Source of the DNA: an uncultured Flavobacteriaceae bacterium
GTDB taxonomy: Bacteria > Bacteroidota > Bacteroidia > Flavobacteriales > Flavobacteriaceae
DNA: 35,163 nucleotides
Direction of reading: 5' to 3'
Assembly: GCA_913048215.1 (NCBI GenBank)
Contig: CAJWXC010000006.1
Coordinates: forward strand, 1 to 35,163
In this document: positions 15,895 to 23,690 of the stretch, piece after piece
Layout of the letters: the number at the start of each line of letters is the position of its first letter
How positions within the stretch are numbered: the first letter of the stretch is position 1
Notes under the pieces: model-generated
Seen by the model: only the letters and a program-made list of their open reading frames with translations
What the model was told of the DNA's origin: nothing
The model's database searches: none
Position numbers and translations under genes: made by a program

Positions 15895-16965
15895 TTATAC
15901 ATCAAAATCAACTTTTACTTTATCTGTGGTTGGCACTGCTTGACAACTCAAAACAAGGTTTTGTGACACTTCTTTATCATTGAGTGCATAATTTATTTTC
16001 ATCTCTAAGGTACCGTCTAACACCTCGCATTTACAAGTAGAGCAAACTCCGCCTTTACAAGCATATGGTAGGTCTGCACCAGCATCAAGGGCTGCATCCA
16101 AAATGTTATCAAACTGGTCTGTCATGGTAAAGTGAAACTCCTTACCACCATCAACAATAGTTACCTCAACACCAGAAATACTTTGCTTTTGTAATCTTGA
16201 GGCACGTTTTTTATCCTGCTTGCTTAATCCAGATACAAATAACTCATAGTGGATATTCTCTTGTGGCATTCCTGCTGTTATTAATGCTTTTTGAACCAAA
16301 AATATCATTTCCTCTGGGCCGCACACAAATGCTTCATCTAATGCGGGAACATGTACTAATTTCTGGAAAATTTCTTTTAGTTTTTCATCGGTAAAGCGCC
16401 CATTAAACAGCGCTGCATCTCTATGCTCTTTGGTTAAGAAATAAAAAATCTCTAACCTTCCAAAATACTGATTTCTAAGCTGTTCTATTTGTTCCTTAAA
16501 GATAATAGATTTTACAGTACGATTCAAATAGAATAATTTAAACCTAGCCTTTGGCTCTTTTGCTAAATGTGTTTTTATCATGGATAACACCGGTGTGATG
16601 CCACTTCCAGCCACAAAGGCAATGTATGTTTTTTCTTGGGTTGAGATAGGAACACCAAACTTACCGCTTGGAGGCATCACCTGCAGGGTATCTCCTGTTT
16701 GCAGGACATCATTAACATAGCTGGAAAATACTCCCCCTGGAATTTTTTTTACAGCTACCTGCCACTGCTTATCTACCATACTAGAGCAAAGACTATAAGA
16801 GCGTCTTGTATCTTGGCCATCAATGATTGCCTTTAGGGTAAGATGTTGGCCTTGGGTGTAATCAAACACTTGAGATAAATCTTCGGGCATGTCAAAGGTA
16901 ATAACAGAGCAATCTGGTGTTTGCTTTGAAATATCCTTGATTTTTAAGCTATGAAAAGTTGCCAT
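15895..16965 (-). CDS. paaE: Phenylacetyl-CoA epoxidase reductase PaaE
   Basis: 356 residues in the usual order: FAD-binding ferredoxin-NADP reductase domain (RRSYSLCSS near residue 55), NAD(P)-binding part (FVAGSGITPVLSMI near 117), and a C-terminal plant-type 2Fe-2S ferredoxin. The cluster cysteines are in PYACKGGVCSTCKC plus a later VLSCQAVP. It passes electrons from NADPH to the PaaA di-iron centre. It is the first structural gene after paaR. The promoter and a perfect inverted repeat lie directly upstream. Confidence 0.96.
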   Translation of the reverse strand: MATFHSLKIKDISKQTPDCSVITFDMPEDLSQVFDYTQGQHLTLKAIIDGQDTRRSYSLCSSMVDKQWQVAVKKIPGGVFSSYVNDVLQTGDTLQVMPPSGKFGVPISTQEKTYIAFVAGSGITPVLSMIKTHLAKEPKARFKLFYLNRTVKSIIFKEQIEQLRNQYFGRLEIFYFLTKEHRDAALFNGRFTDEKLKEIFQKLVHVPALDEAFVCGPEEMIFLVQKALITAGMPQENIHYELFVSGLSKQDKKRASRLQKQSISGVEVTIVDGGKEFHFTMTDQFDNILDAALDAGADLPYACKGGVCSTCKCEVLDGTLEMKINYALNDKEVSQNLVLSCQAVPTTDKVKVDFDV

Positions 16966-16982
16966 ATCATTATATTATTTTA

Positions 16983-17014
16983 CAAAACTAACGATTGTTA
17001 GTTACACTAGCAAA
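16983..17014 (-). promoter_or_regulatory. Predicted promoter of the paa operon, upstream of paaE
   Basis: On the minus strand, TTTG (17014-17011) is followed after 20 bases by TAGTTTTG (16990-16983), a full match to the -7 element TAnnTTTG. The TTG to TAnnTTTG spacing lies within the range reported for Flavobacterium. The paaE ATG is 17 bases downstream of the -7 box. This is the only promoter in the window that shows both elements with perfect matches. Confidence 0.7.
16986..17003. promoter_or_regulatory. Inverted repeat in the paaE promoter, probable PaaR operator
   Basis: AACTAAC and GTTAGTT form perfect 7-base arms around GATT. The repeat fills the downstream part of the spacer and half of the -7 box, so a bound protein would block RNA polymerase. 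Its core CTAACGATTGTTAG is one base away from the CNAACGNNCGTTNG pattern I recall for the TetR-family PaaR of Thermus thermophilus. That comparison is from memory. Confidence 0.7.
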
Positions 17015-17027
17015 TATCTTAAATTAA

Positions 17028-17594
17028 TTAAACAATACCAGCTATAAGAACCGACACCAGTTCCTTTTTTAAAACGTTTACCTCCAACTTACCCCGTTTT
17101 TCGTTCCACAGGTATAAGGTTCTTAAAGAAGATAAAATAGAGAACAACATTACCTCAGGATGTTGATCTTTAAATTGATTTGCAATGATCCCTTGCTTTA
17201 TAACACCTCTAAAACAATCCTCATAGCGATCTCTCATGGAGATAAAATCTAACAAATCTTGGCCATCTAGATGCATCCAATCGTTATTTAAAGCGGCTAT
17301 GGCATCTGCATGATGTAGGGTTATATCTATATGAACTTCAATGAGTTTTGTAAGGCGTTGTAAGGGGGTGCCTTCTTGAGAGGTGATGGTTTGTGTGCTA
17401 TTTGTAAACTCTCTAGCAACATGGAGTACCAAGGAAGATAGGATTTCCTGTTTGCTTTTAATGTGGTTGTATAAACTTGCCGCCTTAATATCCATTTGCT
17501 GGGCAATGTCTCTCATAGAAACGGCACTGTATCCTTTTTCTTTAAATAGTTTTGCTGCCACAATAACTATTTCTTCTTTGCGGGTTAGTTTCAT
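17028..17594 (-). CDS. paaR: TetR/AcrR family transcriptional regulator, probable phenylacetate regulator PaaR
   Basis: About 188 residues when started at the ATG at 17594 (MKLTRKEEIV); the track ORF adds 11 residues without TetR character. The N-terminal helix-turn-helix is typical: AAKLFKEKGYSAVSMRDIAQQMDIKAASLYNHIKSKQEIL. The C-terminal ligand domain is of the TetR_C type found in acyl-CoA-responsive regulators. It lies immediately upstream of paaE in the same direction, and the 62-base gap holds a promoter overlapped by an inverted repeat. I infer a repressor released by phenylacetyl-CoA or another pathway CoA ester. TetR membership is sure; the specific ligand is inferred from context. 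Confidence 0.85.
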   Translation of the reverse strand: MKLTRKEEIVIVAAKLFKEKGYSAVSMRDIAQQMDIKAASLYNHIKSKQEILSSLVLHVAREFTNSTQTITSQEGTPLQRLTKLIEVHIDITLHHADAIAALNNDWMHLDGQDLLDFISMRDRYEDCFRGVIKQGIIANQFKDQHPEVMLFSILSSLRTLYLWNEKRGKLEVNVLKKELVSVLIAGIV

Positions 17595-17682
17595 TGTAGT
17601 AAATATAACAAAACAATTCTGGCCCACAGTAACTGCCCCTAAAACCTTGTATAATTAAGAGTATTTGTGGGATGGAAAGACA

Positions 17683-17715
17683 TAAAAAAAACCCTACAAG
17701 TGTAGGGCTTTTTTT
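17683..17715 (-). terminator. Intrinsic terminator after gldN
   Basis: CCCTAC (17692-17697) pairs with GTAGGG (17702-17707) around AAGT, with a long T-run on the minus-strand side and one on the plus side too. It ends the gldKLMN transcript and separates it from paaR. Confidence 0.88.
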
Positions 17716-17731
17716 AATATAAAATTTGGTA

Positions 17732-18637
17732 TTAATAGTTCCAAAGATCTATTTCAATATTTCTAATTTGGTCTTTTATTCTGTCAGACTCCAAAAGTTG
17801 CATAAAGGCATTTTCACTTATATACTCTTTAACCTCTCTATCTCCTTGAACATTCTCTTCTTTGTAAATAAGACTATTAAATCTTCTTGAGTTTAATAAA
17901 TGATCAAAAGAAATAGGTCTTGAGGTGTTTTTTCTATTAAAAGCCTTAGCCTGGTGTAATACCTCTCTTGCTGCTGGAAAATACACCCAAAATAGTTCAA
18001 CTAAATTATCTCCACCACCATCATCTGCAAAAGCTTTTGAACGGGCCTCTGGAGCTACAGGGCAAATTCCTAAAACTCGATATCTAAGTTCGCCAAGGCG
18101 AGAGTCTAAATACCATAAGCCGCGTATTCTCCACTGTTCGATATCTGCAGCATCAAGAGTAAATTCTCTGATATACTCATCATCTACTATACCTTCTGCA
18201 TTGAATTGGTCAATACCATAATCTGTAGTATCTCTGTAGACTAAAGATGCATCTAAATCTTTTAGGGTTCTTTTTTGAGTGAAATAAGAGTCTGAGTATA
18301 CATCTTGTATAGTACCATTTTTCATGTTGGTGACAAGAACATCATACAAAGGACGTCTATCTGAGCCAATATTATTGGTATCTATAGGATAATACAAGGG
18401 GAAATTTACACGCTCATCAAGATCAATAATTTCCCAAGTGGCTTTTGACCAAAGCAAATCACGCTCATCTATATAGCCATATGGCAATGGCTCATCATTA
18501 TCGTAGGCGAGTTGATCTAAGGTTTTTACTCCAATATCCTCTGGTGTTGTAGAGTTTAATATATTTAATTGTGCATTTGCACTAGATATACCTAGAACAA
18601 CAACAAAAGCAGCTAAAACTATGTTCCTAAATTTCAT
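17732..18637 (-). CDS. gldN: Gliding motility / T9SS protein GldN (PorN)
   Basis: About 301 residues from the ATG at 18637, where MKFRNIVLAAFVVVLGISSANAQ is a clear signal peptide; the track ORF begins 15 codons earlier. The mature part carries the conserved GldN features LPYGYIDERDLLWSKATWEIIDLDERVNFPLYYP and a PVAPEARS segment. In studied T9SS, GldN (PorN) joins the lipoprotein GldK (PorK) in a periplasmic ring under the outer membrane and contacts GldM. It is the last gene of gldKLMN and a terminator follows. Confidence 0.96.
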   Translation of the reverse strand: MKFRNIVLAAFVVVLGISSANAQLNILNSTTPEDIGVKTLDQLAYDNDEPLPYGYIDERDLLWSKATWEIIDLDERVNFPLYYPIDTNNIGSDRRPLYDVLVTNMKNGTIQDVYSDSYFTQKRTLKDLDASLVYRDTTDYGIDQFNAEGIVDDEYIREFTLDAADIEQWRIRGLWYLDSRLGELRYRVLGICPVAPEARSKAFADDGGGDNLVELFWVYFPAAREVLHQAKAFNRKNTSRPISFDHLLNSRRFNSLIYKEENVQGDREVKEYISENAFMQLLESDRIKDQIRNIEIDLWNY

Positions 18638-18719
18638 TTGTTCTCTTATTAAAAAAGTAATCGTAATAATCACCCTTGACATTAAAAATAACGCATGTAA
18701 AGCGTGATTATTATATTTC

Positions 18720-20279
18720 TTAGTTTGTTAACTCAATACAAATTGGAGAAATCTTCTTCAATTTGTACCCGCTGTTTCCAGCAATATTTGCAGTGATGTC
18801 AAAAATTTGTAACGTCTCACCACGTTTTGCTCTCTTTAAAGCATTAGAGGCTTGAGTATTTAATTTTCTACCATTTACTTTGATAGTTGGTTGCCCACTA
18901 ACTTTAAAACTAAATCCAGTTACATTCAACTTCAAATCAAAATCAAAATCTTGTAGTGCTGCACCTATACTTGATTTTACAAGTCCTTGGCGTTGCATTC
19001 TAACACAACCACCGTCTCCATCTTCACCACGAATAGTACCCGTTGGACGTGGAATATCTTTAATACGGAAAGTTGCGCTATCTCTTACAGGATCACCATC
19101 AGGAAGAGTACCAGATACATTAATAGTTACTTCTCTACCCGTTCCAGGGTTCATCATATATGAACTTCCTTTCACTTTACTTAACCCTGAAGCATTAGCT
19201 CTAATCTTGTTATCTTGAATACCCGCAAATGTAATAGTCATTGGGTTAGACACCCCACGATACACCACATTCATCTTATCTGCAGCAATAGTAGCGTTGT
19301 TTGGCTTATTGATGGTTGTAAATTTTTTATCCACAAGTACCTCCACCTCATTACCGTCTTGCAGGTAAACAAGTTTTCCGGTAATTGTATGATCACCAAC
19401 CGAGCCAGTTCCTACTTTAAGAACTACTCTACCGCCATCATACTCATACTGTGTGTCTTTGATATCTTTACCGTCTACTTTTAGTTCAACTCTTGCAGGT
19501 TTTGTAGAAGCATCTACACGTCCCAAAGATAACATCCCATCAAAAGTAGAACCTGTGTAATAAGCTCCTTTTGAGGTGGTCATCACCGTCTCGTAGTTAT
19601 CCATCTTAGCAAGAGCCTTTAGATTTCCAGAGAGTAAGGTTGATAACAACTCATTTTCTAAAGTGTTTATGTCGTTTTGGATTTGCGTCATTTTAGTTAA
19701 TGAAGAAACTAAAGGAAAAGTTATGTAGTTTTTCACTAAATAATTTACTTCTATTCCATCACGATTTGGAATATCAGCAGTACTAAAATCACTATTTATT
19801 TGGGCTGTCAGCGTTGGGTTGGAATCTCCCAGTAGTGCTAACATACCATTTCTATAGGTATCCATTTGAGTTAAAAACTCTTGTCCTGCCTCTGTTATCT
19901 TACCACCTTCATAGTAAAGTGCATCTAGAAAAGCAGACTGATCCATAGTTTCATAGTCTGTCTTATCTTCAAATTCAGATAATAACAATTCTTTTTGACG
20001 TGCTAAGTAATCGTTGTAGGCTTTTGTTAAGTCATTTGCAGCTTGTGCTGTTTCTGATGCTGCTTTAAACTCGTCATTTTCTCCAGCCTTGTCTTTTAAT
20101 ACTTGCAAAGCAGCGCTGTTTTTAGAAACATAGCTAATATTAGCTCGATCTAGTTTTTCATTTATTGAACCAAATGCAGACAATACTTCTTTGGTCATGT
20201 TTAATGCCAACATCGCGATGAAAACCAAGTACATTAGGTTAATCATCTTCTGTCTAGGGGTTTGTTTTCCTCCTGCCAT
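18720..20279 (-). CDS. gldM: T9SS motor protein GldM (PorM)
   Basis: 519 residues. A short cytoplasmic start with arginine R9 (MAGGKQTPRQK) is followed by one membrane helix (about 12-32) and a large periplasmic part, which in known GldM folds into four domains in a dimer. In the GldLM motor the N-terminal arginine near position 9 pairs with the membrane glutamate of GldL, and both are conserved here. GldM rotates and transmits proton-motive energy to the GldKN ring, powering protein secretion and gliding. The gene follows gldL by 38 bases. Confidence 0.97.
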   Translation of the reverse strand: MAGGKQTPRQKMINLMYLVFIAMLALNMTKEVLSAFGSINEKLDRANISYVSKNSAALQVLKDKAGENDEFKAASETAQAANDLTKAYNDYLARQKELLLSEFEDKTDYETMDQSAFLDALYYEGGKITEAGQEFLTQMDTYRNGMLALLGDSNPTLTAQINSDFSTADIPNRDGIEVNYLVKNYITFPLVSSLTKMTQIQNDINTLENELLSTLLSGNLKALAKMDNYETVMTTSKGAYYTGSTFDGMLSLGRVDASTKPARVELKVDGKDIKDTQYEYDGGRVVLKVGTGSVGDHTITGKLVYLQDGNEVEVLVDKKFTTINKPNNATIAADKMNVVYRGVSNPMTITFAGIQDNKIRANASGLSKVKGSSYMMNPGTGREVTINVSGTLPDGDPVRDSATFRIKDIPRPTGTIRGEDGDGGCVRMQRQGLVKSSIGAALQDFDFDLKLNVTGFSFKVSGQPTIKVNGRKLNTQASNALKRAKRGETLQIFDITANIAGNSGYKLKKISPICIELTN

Positions 20280-20317
20280 AATTTTATTTTAAATATTTTT
20301 ATTTAGTGAAATTATGA

Positions 20318-20953
20318 TTAGCTTCTGCTCATTGCTGATAACATACCACCGTATACTCCGTTTAATGAAGAAAGACTTGTTGTTAAATGCTCCATTTGTG
20401 CTTTTAATTGCTCTGCATTCTCTGCAACACGCTCGTTAACTTCTGCTTGGCGAGATGTAGACTCTACCTGTACTTTGTAAAGGCTATTTAATGATTCCAT
20501 CTGTGCCGCAGCCATTGCCATTTCTTCACTGTATTTTTTTGTTGCATTCATACCATCTGCAGTTGGAGCCATTCCTTTTGCAGCAGCCTCAAAAGAAGAA
20601 ATACTTGTAGAGAGACTCGTGATTAACTCACCATCAATACGAGCATCTTTTAACATTTGGTCTAATTTTTTAGACAAAAGACCTTCTGGAGATTCTACTT
20701 TACCGCCAGAGGCAGCACCTCCAGCTAATTCTGGATATACTAAAGACCAGTCTAGATCATCATCAATTGGCTCAAAAGCAGAGATAGCGAAAATAAGCGC
20801 TTCAACTATCAAACCAATTCCTAACATTAAATTTCCGGTTAAAGGTCCATATTCTAAATGCAAAATTTTAAATAATGCACCAATAATTACAATCGATGCA
20901 CCAAGGCCATAGGCCATATTAAATATTTTTTTTGTAGACTTTGACTGTGCCAT
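20318..20953 (-). CDS. gldL: T9SS motor stator protein GldL (PorL)
   Basis: 211 residues. Two membrane helices lie at about 13-31 and 38-59, followed by a cytoplasmic tail with coiled-coil character (the region with repeated QME, NERVAENAEQLKAQ). The glutamate E51 in the second helix (LIVEALIF) and lysine K29 in the first match the residues shown in studied GldL to be needed for proton-driven rotation. It forms the pentameric stator around the GldM helices in the inner membrane. It lies between gldK and gldM. Confidence 0.97.
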   Translation of the reverse strand: MAQSKSTKKIFNMAYGLGASIVIIGALFKILHLEYGPLTGNLMLGIGLIVEALIFAISAFEPIDDDLDWSLVYPELAGGAASGGKVESPEGLLSKKLDQMLKDARIDGELITSLSTSISSFEAAAKGMAPTADGMNATKKYSEEMAMAAAQMESLNSLYKVQVESTSRQAEVNERVAENAEQLKAQMEHLTTSLSSLNGVYGGMLSAMSRS

Positions 20954-21010
20954 AATAATTTTTTTTTAGTTTAAGTTTAGTTAAGTTTTTGAGTGTAAGT
21001 TTTTAACGTT

Positions 21011-22390
21011 TTATCTCGCGTCACCGAAGTTTTGATTTAAAGTGATATCTGTTCCCATGTAATCTTGTACGGTTCTAAAACCAATGTAGCTTCTTGCAGA
21101 ATCTGCATATTCATAGTTTCTTGAACTTACTTCTAAAAAGTAAGCAACATCTTTCCATGAGCCGCCGCGGGTTACTTTACGCATGTTGGTTGGATCATTT
21201 ACAAGAGGATTCATTGTTGAGTTATAATCATAAGAGGCAGCCTCATAAGAGCTATCTACCCACTCAGCTACATTTCCTGCCATGTTAAACAAGTTGTAAT
21301 CGTTAGGCTCATATGAATTGGCCTCTACTGTATAAAGCGCTTGATCTGCCGCATAATCTCCCCGCAGGGGTTTGAAATTTGCCAAGAAACAACCTCTATC
21401 ATTTTTGGTGTAAGGTCCTCCCCAAGGAAAATCTCCTCCTTGGATTCCTCCACGAGCAGCATACTCCCACTCTGCTTCACTAGGAAGGCGGAATGAATTT
21501 ACGAATTCACGATCTCTTTTTTTCTGGTTTGCGTTTTTGTACAGAGTTCTCCATGCCGCAAATGCTTTGGCTTGTTTCCAGGTTACACCAACAACAGGAT
21601 ATTCTCCATAGGCCTCATGCCAGAAATAATCATTATGCATAGGCTCGTTGTAGGAGTAATTGAAATCTCTAATCCAAACAGTAGTGTCTGGATATATGTT
21701 AAGACTTTCTTTTTTGATAAAATCTTTTCTTTTACTTGTCTTGTCTTGTGCAGCGGCACCAATATCCATGTAAGAATATTGGAAATTAAGTTTAGATACA
21801 TCTAAGGTGCGCTGCCCATTGTAAGACTCTTCCATAGGCAGGTACATACTATCCATCACCTCTACGTAATACTCATCAGGATACTCAGCGGTGTCCCAGA
21901 TTAAATCTATGTTGTTATTGATTTTTCTACCTTCGTAAAAATCCTCTCCCATGCCATAGTAATTATCTTCCATGTATTGGTCATAGGGTGTTTTTTCTTC
22001 ATCTTCGTTGTCAAGAAAAGCAAAATCTCCAATACCCGCTTCACCATCTCCAGGAGTTTCTCCTAATTCATCTGCTAGAATAGCTAACCTTAAACGTACT
22101 GTTGAGTCTCTAACCCACTCTACAAATTGACGGTATTCTGAATTGGTAATCTCAGTTTCGTCCATATAAAAGGAGCGAACAGTAACCGTTTTTGTAGGGG
22201 CGTCATTCACAGACACAAAATCGTCTCCAGATTTACCCATAACAAAGGCACCACCTGGGATAAGAGTCATTCCATAGGGCTTCTCTGGAAGCCATTTTTT
22301 ACCTTTTACTCCAACTAGTTCTCCTCTGTCTCCGGAGTTACAACTGTACATTAAGGCAACAAGTGCAGCCAATGCAATAAACTTTTTCAT
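21011..22390 (-). CDS. gldK: T9SS / gliding lipoprotein GldK (PorK), formylglycine-generating-enzyme-like fold
   Basis: About 459 residues from the ATG at 22390, where MKKFIALAALVALMYSCNS is a lipoprotein signal with cysteine at 17. The track ORF adds 22 residues that lie upstream of the predicted transcription start. The body has the SUMF1/FGE-sulfatase fold: MTLIPGGAFVMG, YMDETEITNSEYRQFVEW, VVGVTWKQAKAFAAWR, RLPSEAEWEYAARGG, NMAGNVAEWV and TRGGSWKD. A GldK-typical acidic insertion lies at about 120-250. GldK forms the outer-membrane-attached ring with GldN. It has lost the enzyme role of the fold and is structural. It is the first gene of gldKLMN. Confidence 0.96.
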   Translation of the reverse strand: MKKFIALAALVALMYSCNSGDRGELVGVKGKKWLPEKPYGMTLIPGGAFVMGKSGDDFVSVNDAPTKTVTVRSFYMDETEITNSEYRQFVEWVRDSTVRLRLAILADELGETPGDGEAGIGDFAFLDNEDEEKTPYDQYMEDNYYGMGEDFYEGRKINNNIDLIWDTAEYPDEYYVEVMDSMYLPMEESYNGQRTLDVSKLNFQYSYMDIGAAAQDKTSKRKDFIKKESLNIYPDTTVWIRDFNYSYNEPMHNDYFWHEAYGEYPVVGVTWKQAKAFAAWRTLYKNANQKKRDREFVNSFRLPSEAEWEYAARGGIQGGDFPWGGPYTKNDRGCFLANFKPLRGDYAADQALYTVEANSYEPNDYNLFNMAGNVAEWVDSSYEAASYDYNSTMNPLVNDPTNMRKVTRGGSWKDVAYFLEVSSRNYEYADSARSYIGFRTVQDYMGTDITLNQNFGDAR

Positions 22391-22422
22391 AGGTACTGGG
22401 TTAAATTCTAGTTTCAAGTGTG

Positions 22423-22453
22423 TAAACCTATCGATATATTTTAAAAAAAACAA
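22423..22453 (-). promoter_or_regulatory. Candidate promoter of gldKLMN
   Basis: On the minus strand TTG (22453-22451) is followed after 20 bases by TAGGTTTA (22430-22423), 7 of 8 matches to TAnnTTTG. It lies 32 bases before the gldK ATG at 22390 and agrees with that start rather than the upstream one. Confidence 0.5.
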
Positions 22454-22501
22454 CAATTTTCCTAAAAAACACTTGACACTAAATAATTCAATTTTAATTG
22501 A

Positions 22502-23665
22502 TCAAACTTCATTCTTTCGGCGGGCTTTAAGCCACCTTTCAGGTATTTCCTGATTTGTTGCACCCAAATATTCGCCATAGGTGCATGGTAATAACGTTGA
22601 TGATTTCAATTTATTATTAATATTTGAAATAAAAGGCAATTCAATCCACCATCTTCCGGTCTTGTTACTTTTTTTAAATATTAAAATATCGTCATCTATT
22701 GGCACTTTATATGTTGTGTAGCTTTTTTGATCTTTAAAATCATCATCAGAAACCCTAAAATTGACACCCTCAATAAAATACCAAAGTACTTGAGCCAATA
22801 ACATAGCTCCAGATTTAGAGTTGGTGAAGTCTGAAATTTCAAATAACGAAAAAGAACTTACCCTACCACTTATTCCTGCATATCTGGAAATAGCACAAAT
22901 CTCTCTACCGTCAAACCCATTTGGATTCTCGTGACTGTAGATGCCAAGTTCTGAGCTTTTTATAGCAGAGACATCAAGAGTCACCAAATCTGCATTTCTA
23001 AAGATAGGCTCCACGTCTTTAATATCTGCGGTAACAACCCCTAATCTGTGGGCATCAAAATAGAGCGCCTCCATAAGTGCTATTTCTTGTGGAGGATTAA
23101 AAAATGATTGATAACCAACCACACTGTAATTAAATAGGTTGTAGGGTTTGTCTACAATAATTTTTCCAACATATGATTTGTTGTTAATGGCCGCCTCTGC
23201 ATCTCCTAAATCAAAGCGGGTATCAACATTCACCATATTAATCATCGATACAATAGAATCGTAGGCGCGGTACTGCCCGTACAATACATCTTGACTACCT
23301 CCAAGTATAATTGGAATTATATTTTTTTTAAGTAATGCGGCTGTAACGGTAGTAACTGCAAAATAAGAATCATCTACACTGGCTCCTTTTTCTATATCTC
23401 CAAGATCTGCCATGGTATGTTTCCAGTTTCCAGGAAACAGCCCGTAAAGAGCCATTCTAATAGCATCCAAATGTATGTCAATACCCATGTAATTGACATC
23501 TCGCCTGTTTTCTTTACAACCAAAAATCGCAAACTTAACATTTGTTAAATCTGGCAACTCGCCCTGCCTGGAGTGTATTGCTAAACTCTTCCCGATAGTG
23601 CCTGCAGGGAGTACCTCACTGTGCGCAACAATAGACTTTGAGACTGGGGTAAGAAATTCTATCAA
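22502..23665 (-). CDS. Arginase/formimidoylglutamase-fold protein, probably catalytically altered
   Basis: 387 residues with ureohydrolase-fold features. The family's six manganese ligands should sit in GGxHD, DxHxD and SxDxDxxDP. Here they read LGGSQDV (His to Gln125), NVDTRFD (D148 and D152 kept, His to Arg150) and TLDVSAIKSSE (D231 kept, the second Asp is Ser233). Three of six ligands are therefore gone, and a normal binuclear centre seems impossible. It lies between topA (25-base gap) and gldK. Automatic annotation would probably call it formimidoylglutamase, but I would not assign hydrolase activity. A structural or regulatory role linked to its neighbours is a guess. Confidence 0.75.
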   Translation of the reverse strand: MIEFLTPVSKSIVAHSEVLPAGTIGKSLAIHSRQGELPDLTNVKFAIFGCKENRRDVNYMGIDIHLDAIRMALYGLFPGNWKHTMADLGDIEKGASVDDSYFAVTTVTAALLKKNIIPIILGGSQDVLYGQYRAYDSIVSMINMVNVDTRFDLGDAEAAINNKSYVGKIIVDKPYNLFNYSVVGYQSFFNPPQEIALMEALYFDAHRLGVVTADIKDVEPIFRNADLVTLDVSAIKSSELGIYSHENPNGFDGREICAISRYAGISGRVSSFSLFEISDFTNSKSGAMLLAQVLWYFIEGVNFRVSDDDFKDQKSYTTYKVPIDDDILIFKKSNKTGRWWIELPFISNINNKLKSSTLLPCTYGEYLGATNQEIPERWLKARRKNEV

Positions 23666-23690
23666 AAGATGAAATTATTATCGTATTTGG

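Noticed and set aside
22391-22456. N-terminal extension of gldK (start at 22456)
   Set aside because: It would place 22 residues before the lipoprotein signal and would start upstream of the predicted promoter.
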